Origin: Pseudomonas fluorescens
GTDB lineage: Bacteria; Pseudomonadota; Gammaproteobacteria; Pseudomonadales; Pseudomonadaceae
DNA: 64,000 nucleotides
Assembly (NCBI RefSeq): GCF_002022275.1
Contig: NZ_MSDF01000013.1
Span: forward strand, 141,232 to 205,231
Direction of reading: 5' to 3'
Under the pieces are notes generated by a model, which was not told the origin of the DNA, made no database searches, and worked only from the letters and a program-made list of their open reading frames with translations. A program made the translations under genes and the position numbers. Shown piece after piece: positions 52,368 to 63,980 of the stretch. Position 1 is the first letter of the stretch, and each line of letters begins with the position of its first letter.

Positions 52368-53372
52368 TTGAACGCACCCATCGCAGAACCCCATCGTTTT
52401 ATCCTCGAGCCCTTTGAGGCTCGCCGTTTCGCCAACCTGTGCGGACAGTTCGACGAGCACCTGCGCCTGATCGAACAACGCCTGGGCATCGAGATCCGCA
52501 ACCGCGGCAATCAGTTCGAGCTCATCGGTGAAGCCCAAGACACTAAATCGGCAGAAAATCTGCTGCGCCGCCTCTACCGCGAAACCAAGGGTAGCGAGCT
52601 GTCGCCGGAAACCGTGCACCTGTATTTGCAGGAATCGGCGGTGGAAGACCTGGCCAACAACCCGGTCGCCGAAGCCAGCGTGGCCCTGCGTACCAAAAAA
52701 GGCATGATTCGCCCAAAGGGCTTGAATCAGCAGAAGTACGTCAAAGCAATCCTCGGTAACGATATCAATTTCGGCATCGGCCCCGCCGGTACCGGCAAGA
52801 CCTACCTGGCCGTAGCCTGCGCAGTGGATGCCCTTGAGCGCGAGCAAGTGCGCCGCATCCTGCTGGTGCGCCCGGCGGTCGAAGCGGGCGAAAAGCTCGG
52901 CTTCCTGCCCGGCGACCTCGCACAGAAGATCGACCCGTACCTGCGCCCGCTCTACGACGCGCTTTACGAGATGCTTGGTTTTGAATACGTGGCCAAGCTG
53001 ATCGAGCGCCAGGTGATCGAGATCGCCCCGCTGGCCTACATGCGCGGCCGCACCTTGAGCAACAGTTTCATCATCCTCGACGAAAGCCAGAACACCACGG
53101 TCGAGCAGATGAAGATGTTCCTGACCCGCATCGGGTTTGGCTCCACGGCCATTATCACCGGCGACATTACCCAGGTTGACCTGCCCAAGGGCACCAAGTC
53201 GGGCTTGAGCCATGTGATTGAAGTGCTCAAGGACGTACCAGGTATCAGTTTCACGCACTTCTCACCCAAGGACGTGGTTCGCCACCCGCTGGTGCAACGC
53301 ATTGTCGAGGCCTACGAGCGCTTCGAACACCGTGACGATGGTTTGTCCAAGGATGCCCGCCACAATGCTTGA
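52368..53372 (+). CDS. ybeZ: PhoH-family ATPase YbeZ
   Basis: A 334-residue PhoH-like ATPase working with YbeY in ribosome and RNA metabolism. Walker A is [20 protein letters not shown], Walker [12 protein letters not shown] and the arginine-rich [12 protein letters not shown] follows. The frame stays open upstream through the REP element to 52161, but homology starts at [17 protein letters not shown], so I use the TTG at 52368. GGCGG lies 12 bases before it, a poor ribosome site. Its stop overlaps ybeY by eight bases. Confidence 0.92.
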   Translation: MNAPIAEPHRFILEPFEARRFANLCGQFDEHLRLIEQRLGIEIRNRGNQFELIGEAQDTKSAENLLRRLYRETKGSELSPETVHLYLQESAVEDLANNPVAEASVALRTKKGMIRPKGLNQQKYVKAILGNDINFGIGPAGTGKTYLAVACAVDALEREQVRRILLVRPAVEAGEKLGFLPGDLAQKIDPYLRPLYDALYEMLGFEYVAKLIERQVIEIAPLAYMRGRTLSNSFIILDESQNTTVEQMKMFLTRIGFGSTAIITGDITQVDLPKGTKSGLSHVIEVLKDVPGISFTHFSPKDVVRHPLVQRIVEAYERFEHRDDGLSKDARHNA

Positions 53373-53823
53373 GCTAGACCTGCAGCTGGCCACCGAAGCG
53401 CCCGCCCCAACTGAAGAACAGTTCCGTCAATGGTGCGCCCTGGCCCTGCGCCAGCGCACCGCCGACTCGGAGCTGACCATTCGCCTGGTGGACGAGCCCG
53501 AAGGCCGTGAACTGAATCACACCTGGCGCCAAAAGGACTACGCAACCAACGTGCTGTCCTTCCCCGCCGACGTACCGGATGAGTTACTGGATATCCCGTT
53601 GCTGGGCGACCTGGTGATCTGCGTCGCGGTGGTGGAGCGCGAAGCAAAGGAACAAGGCAAGGAACTTGAGGCCCACTGGGCCCATCTAGTCATCCACGGC
53701 TGCTTGCATCTCTTGGGTTACGACCACATAGACGATGACGAAGCAGAGGAAATGGAAACACTGGAACAAACGTTGCTTGCAGAATTGGGTCACCCTGACC
53801 CTTATGCAGACGACGAAAACTGA
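53365..53823 (+). CDS. ybeY: Endoribonuclease YbeY
   Basis: Zinc-dependent single-strand RNase needed for 16S rRNA 3'-end maturation and late 70S quality control. The 152-residue protein has the metal motif [15 protein letters not shown] (His ligands of the HxxxHxxxxxH type) and NVLSFPAD (arginine/strand region). The start overlaps the last eight bases of ybeZ, so the two are translationally coupled, in keeping with their joint function. A 42-base gap leads to corC. Confidence 0.95.
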   Translation: MLELDLQLATEAPAPTEEQFRQWCALALRQRTADSELTIRLVDEPEGRELNHTWRQKDYATNVLSFPADVPDELLDIPLLGDLVICVAVVEREAKEQGKELEAHWAHLVIHGCLHLLGYDHIDDDEAEEMETLEQTLLAELGHPDPYADDEN

Positions 53824-53865
53824 TCAACACTCAACTGACACAACAAAGGATTTAGAGTAATCGCT

Positions 53866-54705
53866 ATGAGCGAAGACCGATCGAGCAACGGGCAGAAGTC
53901 ATGGCTGGGTAAACTGACCCAGGCTTTTGCCCACGAGCCGAAAAACCGCCAGGAGCTGCTTGAGCTGCTGCGCGAGGCCCATCAAAACAAGTTGCTGGAC
54001 AGCGAAGCGCTGGCCATCGTCGAAGGCGCCATCCAGGTGGCTGACCTGCAAGTCCGGGACATCATGGTCCCGCGCTCGCAGATGATCAGCATCAAGGCGA
54101 CTCAGACCCCACGGGAATTCCTCCCGGCCGTGATCGACTCGGCGCACTCGCGCTACCCGGTGATCGGTGAAAGCCATGACGACGTCATGGGTGTCCTGCT
54201 GGCCAAGGACCTGTTGCCGCTGATCCTCAAAGAGAACGGCGACAATTTCAATATCAAGGATTTGCTGCGCCCGGCCACCTTCGTGCCTGAATCCAAGCGC
54301 CTGAATGTGCTGCTGCGCGAGTTCCGCGCCAACCACAATCACATGGCCATCGTGATTGACGAATACGGCGGCGTGGCCGGTCTTGTGACCATCGAAGACG
54401 TGCTGGAACAGATCGTCGGCGACATCGAAGACGAGCACGACGTTGAAGAAGACAGCTACATCAAGCCTCTGCCCAGCGGTGACTTCCTGGTGAAAGCGCT
54501 GACGCCGATCGAGAACTTCAACGAGTTCTTCGACAGCGAGTTCTCCGATGACGAATTCGACACCGTCGGCGGTTTGGTGATGAGTGCGTTCGGGCATCTG
54601 CCAAAACGCAACGAGACCACCGAGATTGGCGCGTATCGCTTCCGCATCCTGAATGCGGATAGCCGTCGCATCCATCTGATTCGCCTGACACCTATTGCCC
54701 GCTAA
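53866..54705 (+). CDS. corC: CorC/YbeX-family CBS-domain protein
   Basis: A 279-residue cytoplasmic protein linked to Mg2+/Co2+ efflux and, in recent work on YbeX, to ribosome metabolism. It has two CBS domains: RDIMVPRSQMISIKATQTPR starts the first and the second covers about 125-185 with NHNHMAIVIDEYGGVAGLVTIED spread across it. The CorC_HlyC acidic C-terminal domain (about 205-279) contains DEFDTVGGLVMSAFGHLP. It is in line with ybeY and eight bases before lnt. Confidence 0.94.
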   Translation: MSEDRSSNGQKSWLGKLTQAFAHEPKNRQELLELLREAHQNKLLDSEALAIVEGAIQVADLQVRDIMVPRSQMISIKATQTPREFLPAVIDSAHSRYPVIGESHDDVMGVLLAKDLLPLILKENGDNFNIKDLLRPATFVPESKRLNVLLREFRANHNHMAIVIDEYGGVAGLVTIEDVLEQIVGDIEDEHDVEEDSYIKPLPSGDFLVKALTPIENFNEFFDSEFSDDEFDTVGGLVMSAFGHLPKRNETTEIGAYRFRILNADSRRIHLIRLTPIAR

Positions 54706-54713
54706 GGACTGAT

Positions 54714-56237
54714 ATGCGCCGTCTGATTGCACCCGGCTGGCCCGGTAATTTGCTGGCCGTGGTGGCCGGCGCCATCACCACCCTGGCGCTGGCGCCGTTC
54801 GATTTGTGGCCGTTTGCACTGGTGGCCGTCGGACTGTTCTATGTCGGGCTGCGGGAATTGACGCCACGTCAGGCCCTGGGCCGTGGCTGGTGCTTCGGTT
54901 TCGGCCTGTTTGGCGCCGGCACCAGCTGGATTTACTACAGCATTCACCATTTCGGCGGCGCTTCGGTGCTGCTGGCTGGCTTTTTGATGCTGCTGTTTAC
55001 CGCCGCGATTGCCCTGTTCTTTGCCCTGCCCGCTTGGCTCTGGGCGCGTTGGCTGCGCCGTAATGAAGCGCCACTGGCCGATGCGTTGACCTTTGCGGCT
55101 CTGTGGGTTGGTCAGGAAGCGTTTCGCGGCTGGTTCCTTACCGGTTTCCCTTGGCTTTACTCCGGTTACAGCCAGCTTGACGGTCCGCTGACTGGCCTCG
55201 CGCCATTGGGCGGGATGTGGCTCATTTCCTTCGCCTTGGCGCTGACGGCGGCGGTACTGTGCAACCTGCCGCGCCTGCTGGCGAGTAAACGCAACGCCTT
55301 TATCGGCGCGGGCCTGGTGCTGTTGGTAGCGCCTTGGGCGATTGGTCTGGCGCTCAAGCATCACGCCTGGACCACGCCGTCCGGCCCGCCGCTGACGGTG
55401 GCTGCGGTGCAAGGCAACGTCGAACAAAGCATGAAGTGGGACCCGGAACAGCTCAATGCTCAGCTCGCGCTGTACCGCGACATGAGCTTCAGCTCCAAGC
55501 GTGTCGACCTGCTGGTGTGGCCGGAAACGGCCGTGCCGGTGCTCAAGGAGTCCGTCGAGGGCTACCTGGGCATGATGAGCAAGTTTGCCGCCGACCGGCA
55601 CACCGCGCTGATCACCGGCGTGCCGATCCGCCAGGAAGTGCACCACCAGAAGCGTTTTTTCAACGGCATCACGGTGTTGGGCGAAGGTGAAGGCACTTAT
55701 CTGAAGCAAAAGCTGGTGCCGTTTGGCGAATACGTGCCGCTGCAAGACATGCTGCGCGGGCTGATCGCCTTCTTCGACCTGCCCATGTCCGACTTCGCCC
55801 GCGGCCCTGCCGATCAGGCGATGCTGCAGGCCAAGGGCTATCAGATTGCGCCGTTCATTTGCTACGAAGTGGTGTACCCGGAATTCGCTGCCGGCCTGTC
55901 GGCCCAGAGCGATTTGCTGCTGACCATCAGCAACGACACCTGGTTCGGCCGCTCGATCGGCCCGCTGCAACACCTGCAAATGGCGCAGATGCGTGCGCTG
56001 GAAGCCGGCCGCTGGATGATCCGCGCAACCAACAATGGCGTGACCGGGCTGATCAACCCGTTCGGGCAGATTACCGAGCAGATTCCACAGTTCGAGCGCG
56101 GCATTCTCTACGGTGAGGTGGTGCCGATGCACAACCTGACGCCGTACCTGGAATGGCGCTCGTGGCCGCTGATCATTGTGTGCCTGGTGTTGTTTGGCTG
56201 GGCATTGCTGGCGGGGCGGATGGCCAAAACCGTTTAA
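54714..56237 (+). CDS. lnt: Apolipoprotein N-acyltransferase
   Basis: Adds the third acyl chain to the N-terminal cysteine of lipoproteins at the periplasmic face of the inner membrane. The 507-residue protein has six to seven membrane helices at the N-terminus, a nitrilase-type domain (about 220-470) and a final helix. The catalytic triad is visible in WPETAVP (Glu), KLVPFGEYVP (Lys) and FICYEVVYPE (Cys). GAGTSWIYYSIHHFGG is the conserved early motif. It follows corC by eight bases and ends the block. Confidence 0.96.
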   Translation: MRRLIAPGWPGNLLAVVAGAITTLALAPFDLWPFALVAVGLFYVGLRELTPRQALGRGWCFGFGLFGAGTSWIYYSIHHFGGASVLLAGFLMLLFTAAIALFFALPAWLWARWLRRNEAPLADALTFAALWVGQEAFRGWFLTGFPWLYSGYSQLDGPLTGLAPLGGMWLISFALALTAAVLCNLPRLLASKRNAFIGAGLVLLVAPWAIGLALKHHAWTTPSGPPLTVAAVQGNVEQSMKWDPEQLNAQLALYRDMSFSSKRVDLLVWPETAVPVLKESVEGYLGMMSKFAADRHTALITGVPIRQEVHHQKRFFNGITVLGEGEGTYLKQKLVPFGEYVPLQDMLRGLIAFFDLPMSDFARGPADQAMLQAKGYQIAPFICYEVVYPEFAAGLSAQSDLLLTISNDTWFGRSIGPLQHLQMAQMRALEAGRWMIRATNNGVTGLINPFGQITEQIPQFERGILYGEVVPMHNLTPYLEWRSWPLIIVCLVLFGWALLAGRMAKTV

Positions 56238-56255
56238 TAAACACTGCAAAACCAA

Positions 56256-56342
56256 TGTGGGAGCTGGCTTGCCTGCGATAGCATCACCTCGGTCCAACTG
56301 ATACACCGAGATGCCTGCATCGCAGGCAAGCCAGCTCCCACA
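56256..56342. repeat. REP pair
   Basis: TGTGGGAGCTGGCTTGCCTG with its complement, and ATCACCTCGGT/ACCGAG as an inner stem. It lies between the convergent lnt and YdcF-type genes. Confidence 0.88.
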
Positions 56343-56363
56343 TTTGATCTTCCGCGCTACGAC

Positions 56364-57125
56364 TTACCGGTAGAACATTCGATACCCCACCTGCCCCACC
56401 GCCTCGTTGATCAACTGCCCGCTGCGCCACACCGACACAAACTCCGGCAACCAGCCACCCAGTGGCCGCGCATTGTCCACGCCTAAAAAGCCCAAAGGCC
56501 CCGGCACCACGGTAAAACCGGCTTTCTCAAAGCTCCACACCGCACGCGGCATATGCCATGCCTGGGTCACCACCACCACGCGTTTAACGCCTTGCGGCAA
56601 TAGAATTTCGGCGCTCATCTGCGCATTTTCCCACGTGGTACGGCTGCGCTCTTCCTTCCAGCGCACGGTGACGCCGAAGTCATCGAGCATCGACACGGCC
56701 ATCAGTTCGGCCTCGCTCGGCGGCGTGCCGTAGTGCAAGCCACCACTGGTCAGCACCGGCAAACCGGACGCCTTGGCCAGTCGCGCGGCATAACGCTGAC
56801 GCTCCAGCCCGATGCCGGTGGGCTGGTCAGTGCCCCACGCCGGGTCACCCCGCTCCCTGCCGGAGCCCAACACCACGATCGCATCGGCCCGCTGCGCCAG
56901 CGTGGCCCACTCTTCACGGGCCAGCGGGGGCTCGGTCTCCAAAGCATGCGCGCCCCATTGCACCATCACCGGCAGGCTGATCAGCCACATTCCACCCAGC
57001 CCCACGGCAAAACAAAACCCGGCCAGGCGTGGACGGCTTTTACGCAACCACCAGGCAAGCGCAAGCAGCAGCAGGAAAATGCCGGGCGGCAAGAGCAATT
57101 GTTTAATGAAATAACGAAAAGGCAT
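56364..57125 (-). CDS. YdcF/ElyC-family (DUF218) envelope protein
   Basis: A 253-residue membrane protein with two N-terminal helices (about 11-28 and 36-58) and a DUF218 domain. IVVLGSGRERGD (about 87-98) and RYAARLAKASGLPVLTSGG are the nucleotide-fold signatures; SRTTWENAQMSAEIL and VVTQAWHMPRAVWSFEKAG close the domain. ElyC and SanA members affect peptidoglycan or envelope integrity. The start at 57125 is used since the upstream 12 codons are not conserved. Confidence 0.9.
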   Translation of the reverse strand: MPFRYFIKQLLLPPGIFLLLLALAWWLRKSRPRLAGFCFAVGLGGMWLISLPVMVQWGAHALETEPPLAREEWATLAQRADAIVVLGSGRERGDPAWGTDQPTGIGLERQRYAARLAKASGLPVLTSGGLHYGTPPSEAELMAVSMLDDFGVTVRWKEERSRTTWENAQMSAEILLPQGVKRVVVVTQAWHMPRAVWSFEKAGFTVVPGPLGFLGVDNARPLGGWLPEFVSVWRSGQLINEAVGQVGYRMFYR

Positions 57126-57223
57126 CGGGCATCTCCACAGATGCCCGAAGCCTAGATGCAACGGGGTTTAGCGACAATCTGTACCAGCACCTTTTTGAGA
57201 CGGCCAACGGATGACGCTGTGTT

Positions 57224-57541
57224 TCACTTGCACCGTACGGCTCGAATTTCTTCAGGGCTGCGACCGGCAGCTACATCCTTCAGCCAGATCACCTGTGCCG
57301 AACGCAAGGGCTCTTGGGTCGGCGGGGAAGCCTGCCCATGAGAGGCGCGGTGGTGATTCAATTCCAGGTAGCACTTGATCAATTCAAGTTCTGCCTGGCT
57401 CAAGCCTCGCAACTCCAGCTCCAGAGGCCGCTCATCACGCAAACGGCCTGCGGTTCTTGCTGCATCCAATGCACGACCCAAACGGTCGATCAGTCCTTCG
57501 TACAATTGCGGTTTCGTTAAAGTTCGCTGCGATTCAACCAT
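57224..57541 (-). CDS. Hypothetical protein, unknown function
   Basis: A 105-residue hydrophilic, mostly helical protein without signal or membrane segment. It contains GLSQAELELIKCYLELNHHR (about 48-67), which resembles a helical pair. The ATG at 57541 is preceded by GAGG seven bases away, good evidence of translation. It is divergent from leuS (263 bases) and I recognise no family. A spurious frame cannot be excluded, but the codon pattern is like that of the neighbours. Confidence 0.6.
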   Translation of the reverse strand: MVESQRTLTKPQLYEGLIDRLGRALDAARTAGRLRDERPLELELRGLSQAELELIKCYLELNHHRASHGQASPPTQEPLRSAQVIWLKDVAAGRSPEEIRAVRCK

Positions 57542-57563
57542 CCCCTCACCTCATTGAAGATAA

Positions 57564-60410
<2,847 letters not shown>

Positions 60411-60418
60411 TCGGATCG

Positions 60419-60442
60419 GGCGCAGGGCTTGAGCCCTGCGCC
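60419..60442 (+). terminator. Perfect hairpin after leuS
   Basis: GGCGCAGGGC TTGA GCCCTGCGCC: ten perfect base pairs with a four-base loop, eight bases past the leuS stop. Only a weak U-run follows (CTTTAGG), so it may be an mRNA stabiliser or processing site before lptE rather than a full terminator. Confidence 0.55.
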
Positions 60443-60498
60443 GAACTAAACCTTTAGGGCCTCGATAAGGCCGACATGGTTTCAAGGGGAGCAACAAA

Positions 60499-61104
60499 AT
60501 GATCAAACGCAATTTGCTGGTGATGGGCCTTGCTGTGCTGCTGAGCGCTTGCGGCTTCCAGCTGCGCGGCACCGGCACCAACGAACTGACCATCAAGGAA
60601 CTGGACGTCAGCGCCCGTAACGCCTACGGCGATACCGTGGTTCAGTTGCGCCAGACCCTGGAAAACAGCGGTGTACACGTTTACACCGGTGCAACCTACA
60701 AACTGGTGCTGGTGGACGAACAGGAAACCCAACGTAACCTCAGCTACGCCAGCGCCGGTCGTGCGTCGGATATTGAGCTGAACACCAAGGTTGTCTTTGA
60801 ATTGCGTGGCCGCGACCAACTGCCATTGATGGGCGACAAGATTGAAGTGCAGAAAGTCGTGAGCCACGACGGTAACAACCTGGTCGGCTCGGACTCGGAA
60901 AGTCTTCAGGTTCGCAAGGAAATGCGTCGCGAGCTGATCCAGCGCCTGATGATCCGCCTGCAGCAGCTGACGCCGGAAAAACTGGAAGCATTGCAACAAA
61001 CTGCCGACAACAAGGCCAAAGCCGACGCCGACGCCCTGAAAGCCGCAAAAGAGTATGAAGACAACACGCCGAAACAATCGCCTGTTGAAGTTCCAGTCGA
61101 GTAA
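60499..61104 (+). CDS. lptE: LPS-assembly lipoprotein LptE
   Basis: Outer-membrane lipoprotein that plugs the LptD barrel during LPS export. The 201-residue protein has the lipobox VLLSACGF with Cys18 acylated, then LRGTGTNELTIKELDVSA, the start of the LptE fold. The C-terminal about 30 residues are Ala/Lys/Asp-rich and low complexity. GGGGAGC lies at a good distance upstream (60486-60492). leuS-lptE-holA is the conserved order. Confidence 0.95.
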   Translation: MIKRNLLVMGLAVLLSACGFQLRGTGTNELTIKELDVSARNAYGDTVVQLRQTLENSGVHVYTGATYKLVLVDEQETQRNLSYASAGRASDIELNTKVVFELRGRDQLPLMGDKIEVQKVVSHDGNNLVGSDSESLQVRKEMRRELIQRLMIRLQQLTPEKLEALQQTADNKAKADADALKAAKEYEDNTPKQSPVEVPVE

Positions 61105-61108
61105 GCCA

Positions 61109-61133
61109 AACGGGGCGCCCCAGGCGCCCCGTT
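61109..61133 (+). promoter_or_regulatory. Perfect 11-bp hairpin directly upstream of holA
   Basis: AACGGGGCGCC CCA GGCGCCCCGTT: eleven perfect base pairs, three-base loop. It lies between the lptE stop and the holA ATG, ending ten bases before that ATG. There is no U-tract. holA has no visible Shine-Dalgarno in the remaining bases, so the hairpin may limit or position translation. Confidence 0.5.
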
Positions 61134-61143
61134 CGACCCGCCT

Positions 61144-62181
61144 ATGAAACTCGCCCCCGCCCAACTCGCCAAACACCTCCAAGGTGGCCTCGCGCCTGTC
61201 TATATCGTCAGCGGTGATGACCCGCTGCTGTGTCAGGAAGCAGCGGACGCGATCCGCGCGGCTACGCGCCAGCAAGGCTTCGATGAACGCCAGGTGTTCA
61301 GCGCCGACGCCAGTTTCGACTGGGGTACGCTGCTGCAAGCCGGTGCGAGCATGTCGTTGTTCGCCGAAAAGCGCTTGCTGGAACTGCGCCTGCCGTCGGG
61401 CAAGCCGGGCGACAAGGGCGCAGCGGCCTTGATGGAATACTGCTCGCGGCCCGCTGAAGATACGGTGTTGCTGATCAGCCTGCCCAAGCTCGACGGCAGC
61501 GCGCAGAAAACCAAATGGGGCAAGGCGCTGGTCGAAGGCCCACAGACCCAGTTCATCCAGATCTGGCCGGTGGACAGCAACCAGCTGCCACAGTGGATTC
61601 GTCAGCGGCTGTCCCAATCGGGGCTGTCGGCGACGCAAGACGCGGTGGAACTGATAGCCGCTCGGGTCGAAGGCAACTTGCTTGCCGCCGCCCAGGAAAT
61701 CGAAAAGCTCAAGCTGATGGCCGAAGACGGGCAGATCACCGTCGAAACCGTGCAAGGTGCGGTGGCTGACAGTGCGCGTTTCGACGTGTTCGGGCTGGTG
61801 GATGCGATTCTCAATGGCGAACCTGCTCACGCCTTGCGCATGCTCGAAGGGCTGCGCGGTGAAGGCGTGGAGCCTCCGGTGATTCTGTGGGCCCTGGCCC
61901 GGGAGTTGCGGGTGCTGGCCAATATTGCGCTGCAATACAGCCAGGGTATTCCATTGGACAAAGCCTTCAGCCAGGCCCGGCCGCCGGTGTGGGACAAGCG
62001 CAAACCCCTGATGAGCAAAGCCCTGCAACGGCACTCGGCGCAACGCTGGGCGCAGCTTCTGTTGGAGGCGCAGCGTATCGATGCGCAGATCAAGGGCCAG
62101 GCCGCCGGTTCGCCATGGATGAGTCTTAGCCGTTTGTCGTTGCTGATGGCTGGCCAGCGCCTGACGCTCCCCGCTGAATAA
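61144..62181 (+). CDS. holA: DNA polymerase III subunit delta
   Basis: Wrench subunit of the clamp loader that opens the beta sliding clamp. The 345-residue protein starts MKLAPAQLAKHLQGGLAPVY, then IVSGDDPLLCQEAADAIR (about 21-38). The beta-binding loop region includes SMSLFAEKRLLELRLPSGKP. The C-terminal collar domain ends SLSRLSLLMAGQRL. It is closely spaced after lptE and preceded by a strong hairpin instead of a ribosome site. Confidence 0.95.
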   Translation: MKLAPAQLAKHLQGGLAPVYIVSGDDPLLCQEAADAIRAATRQQGFDERQVFSADASFDWGTLLQAGASMSLFAEKRLLELRLPSGKPGDKGAAALMEYCSRPAEDTVLLISLPKLDGSAQKTKWGKALVEGPQTQFIQIWPVDSNQLPQWIRQRLSQSGLSATQDAVELIAARVEGNLLAAAQEIEKLKLMAEDGQITVETVQGAVADSARFDVFGLVDAILNGEPAHALRMLEGLRGEGVEPPVILWALARELRVLANIALQYSQGIPLDKAFSQARPPVWDKRKPLMSKALQRHSAQRWAQLLLEAQRIDAQIKGQAAGSPWMSLSRLSLLMAGQRLTLPAE

Positions 62182-62208
62182 CCTCCCTCGTAAACACAAC
62201 ACATACCC

Positions 62209-62297
62209 TGTGGGAGCTGGCTTGCCTGCGATGGCGGTGTATCAGCTTGCATTTCTAACACTGACATACCGCCATCGCAGGCAAGCCAGCTCCCACA
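62209..62297. repeat. REP pair
   Basis: TGTGGGAGCTGGCTTGCCTG and its complement, with GCGATGGCGGT/ACCGCCATCGC as stem extension and a loop of about 25 bases. It separates holA from arfA. Confidence 0.88.
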
Positions 62298-62414
62298 GTC
62301 TTGAGCGTGCCCACATGATTTGGTGAAAACGCCTACCTGTCGCCGGGCTTTACAGCCGCGCCACTTCGGCAGATGATTTGCACCGCTCCACCCCACCTAT
62401 CGAGAGTACCCATC

Positions 62415-62579
62415 ATGAGCAAAAAGCCATCCAAGCATGGCCCCAACAAGGCCAAATCCATCATCGCCCAGCCACTGTTCCGCAGCCGTCAGGAACGCGC
62501 CGGCAAGGGCAAAGGCAGCTACCGCCGCGAAGCCTTCCAGTCTAATAGCTGGGAGGCTTCTTACTTTCTGGCTGCCTGA
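62415..62579 (+). CDS. arfA: Alternative ribosome-rescue factor ArfA
   Basis: Rescues ribosomes stalled on non-stop mRNA by recruiting release factor 2 when trans-translation fails. The 54-residue protein has the ArfA core: PLFRSRQERAGKGKGSYRRE and NSWEAS, matching E. coli KGKGSY and NWEAS. It begins MSKKPSKHGPNKAKSI; the ATG at 62415 is chosen on homology. The C-terminus is SYFLAA, which ends like the ssrA tag (LAA). A hairpin with the stop codon in its loop (62570-62590) overlaps the 3' end, as expected for a gene that is controlled by loss of its own stop codon. Confidence 0.92.
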   Translation: MSKKPSKHGPNKAKSIIAQPLFRSRQERAGKGKGSYRREAFQSNSWEASYFLAA

Positions 62580-62595
62580 AGGCAAGCGCCCCTCC
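62552..62595 (+). promoter_or_regulatory. arfA 3' hairpin with stop codon in the loop
   Basis: The inner hairpin is GGCTGCC (62570-62576), loop TGAA, GGCAAGCGCC (62581-62590, two bulges); the arfA TGA is in the loop. An outer stem GGAGG/CCTCC (62552-62556 with 62591-62595) can enclose it. In E. coli, RNase III cleavage or termination at such a hairpin yields non-stop arfA mRNA. Confidence 0.5.
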
Positions 62596-62640
62596 GACAT
62601 GATAAGGTCTGCACCTGATTTGTAATCCCTGGACCTGTGC

Positions 62641-63966
62641 ATGCCCTCTAGTCTTTCCCGTCGTTGGCACCTTCGCCAACTGATCGCTGCCTCCAGCCTC
62701 ATTCTGCTTGTCGCCTGCGCGGAGAAACCCACCGCCGCGGACGCTCAACCCCTGCCGAAACTGCAAACCGTACCGGCCATCGCACCCGCCGTCGTTGCGC
62801 CTTTGGCCGTGGACAACCTGGATATCCAACCGACCCAGACCTTCGCCGAATGGCAGGCTGGCTTTCGCGTGGAAGCCCTTAAAACCGGCATCACCGCGGC
62901 GGTCTTCGACAACGCTTTCGCCAATGTCACGCCTGACATGGCGGTGATCCGCGCCGACCGCAGTCAGCCGGAGTTTTCCCGCCCGGTATGGGAATACCTC
63001 GACGGCGCACTGTCGCCAGTGCGCGTGCGGAATGGCCAGGCGCTGCTGATCAAATACGCCGACATTCTGCAAAGCATTGAGCAGCGTTATGGTGTTGACC
63101 GCCAGGCGCTGGTCTCGGTGTGGGGCATGGAAAGCAACTTTGGCCAGTTTCAGGGCAATAACTCGGTAATCCGCTCACTGGCAACCCTGGCCTACGAAGG
63201 CCGTCGCCCGGCGTTCGCCCAAGCGCAACTGCTGGCGGCGCTGCAGATCATCCAGCACGGCGATATCCAGGCTGATCAGATGAAAGGTTCCTGGGCCGGC
63301 GCCATGGGCCAGACCCAATTTATCCCGACCACCTACAACACCCACGCCGTCGATTTCGATGGCGATGGCCGCCGCGATATCTGGAACAGCCCGGCCGACG
63401 CCCTCGCCTCCACAGCGCACTACCTGCAAAGCTCCGGCTGGCAGAAAGGCCAGCCATGGGGCTTTGAGGTGCAACAACTGCCGTCGAATTTCGATTACGC
63501 CCTGGCCGACGGCGGCGTGCGCAAAACCGTCGCCGAGTGGATGAACCTCGGCATCCAGCTGCCGCCTGGCGCGAGCATGCCGCCGAACGTCAGCCAGCTT
63601 TCGGCGGCCTTGCTGCTGCCAGCCGGTTACCGTGGCCCGGCGTTTTTGGTGCTGGATAACTTCCGCGCGATTCTCAAGTACAACAATTCATCGTCCTACG
63701 CACTGGCGGTGGGGCTGTTGTCGGAACGGTTTGGCGGGGGTGGGGTGATTCGTGGCGATTGGCCAAAGGATGAGCTGCCGCTGAGCCGGTCACAGCGCAT
63801 CGACCTGCAAACGGCGCTCACTGCCAAGGGCTATGACGCGGGTAACCCTGACGGGATTATTGGTGCGAATACGCGCAAGGCGATTCGTGCGGCGCAGCAA
63901 TCGCTGGGCTGGCCGGCGGATGGGTATCCGACGGTGAAGCTGCTGGAGTCGTTGCAGGGTCAATAG
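62641..63966 (+). CDS. Membrane-bound lytic murein transglycosylase (MltB-type) with peptidoglycan-binding domain
   Basis: Cleaves peptidoglycan glycan strands to 1,6-anhydromuramyl products. The 441-residue protein has a lipoprotein signal, LIAASSLILLVAC (Cys26). The SLT/MltB catalytic domain (about 75-370) contains the catalytic Glu in VWGMESNFGQFQG; MGQTQFIPTTYNTHAVDFDG is the second signature. A PG_binding_1 domain follows (about 380-437, AAQQSLGWPADGYPT). No recognisable ribosome site is seen before 62641. A truncated REP starts after its stop. Confidence 0.94.
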   Translation: MPSSLSRRWHLRQLIAASSLILLVACAEKPTAADAQPLPKLQTVPAIAPAVVAPLAVDNLDIQPTQTFAEWQAGFRVEALKTGITAAVFDNAFANVTPDMAVIRADRSQPEFSRPVWEYLDGALSPVRVRNGQALLIKYADILQSIEQRYGVDRQALVSVWGMESNFGQFQGNNSVIRSLATLAYEGRRPAFAQAQLLAALQIIQHGDIQADQMKGSWAGAMGQTQFIPTTYNTHAVDFDGDGRRDIWNSPADALASTAHYLQSSGWQKGQPWGFEVQQLPSNFDYALADGGVRKTVAEWMNLGIQLPPGASMPPNVSQLSAALLLPAGYRGPAFLVLDNFRAILKYNNSSSYALAVGLLSERFGGGGVIRGDWPKDELPLSRSQRIDLQTALTAKGYDAGNPDGIIGANTRKAIRAAQQSLGWPADGYPTVKLLESLQGQ

Positions 63967-63980
63967 CCCCGCGGATGGCG

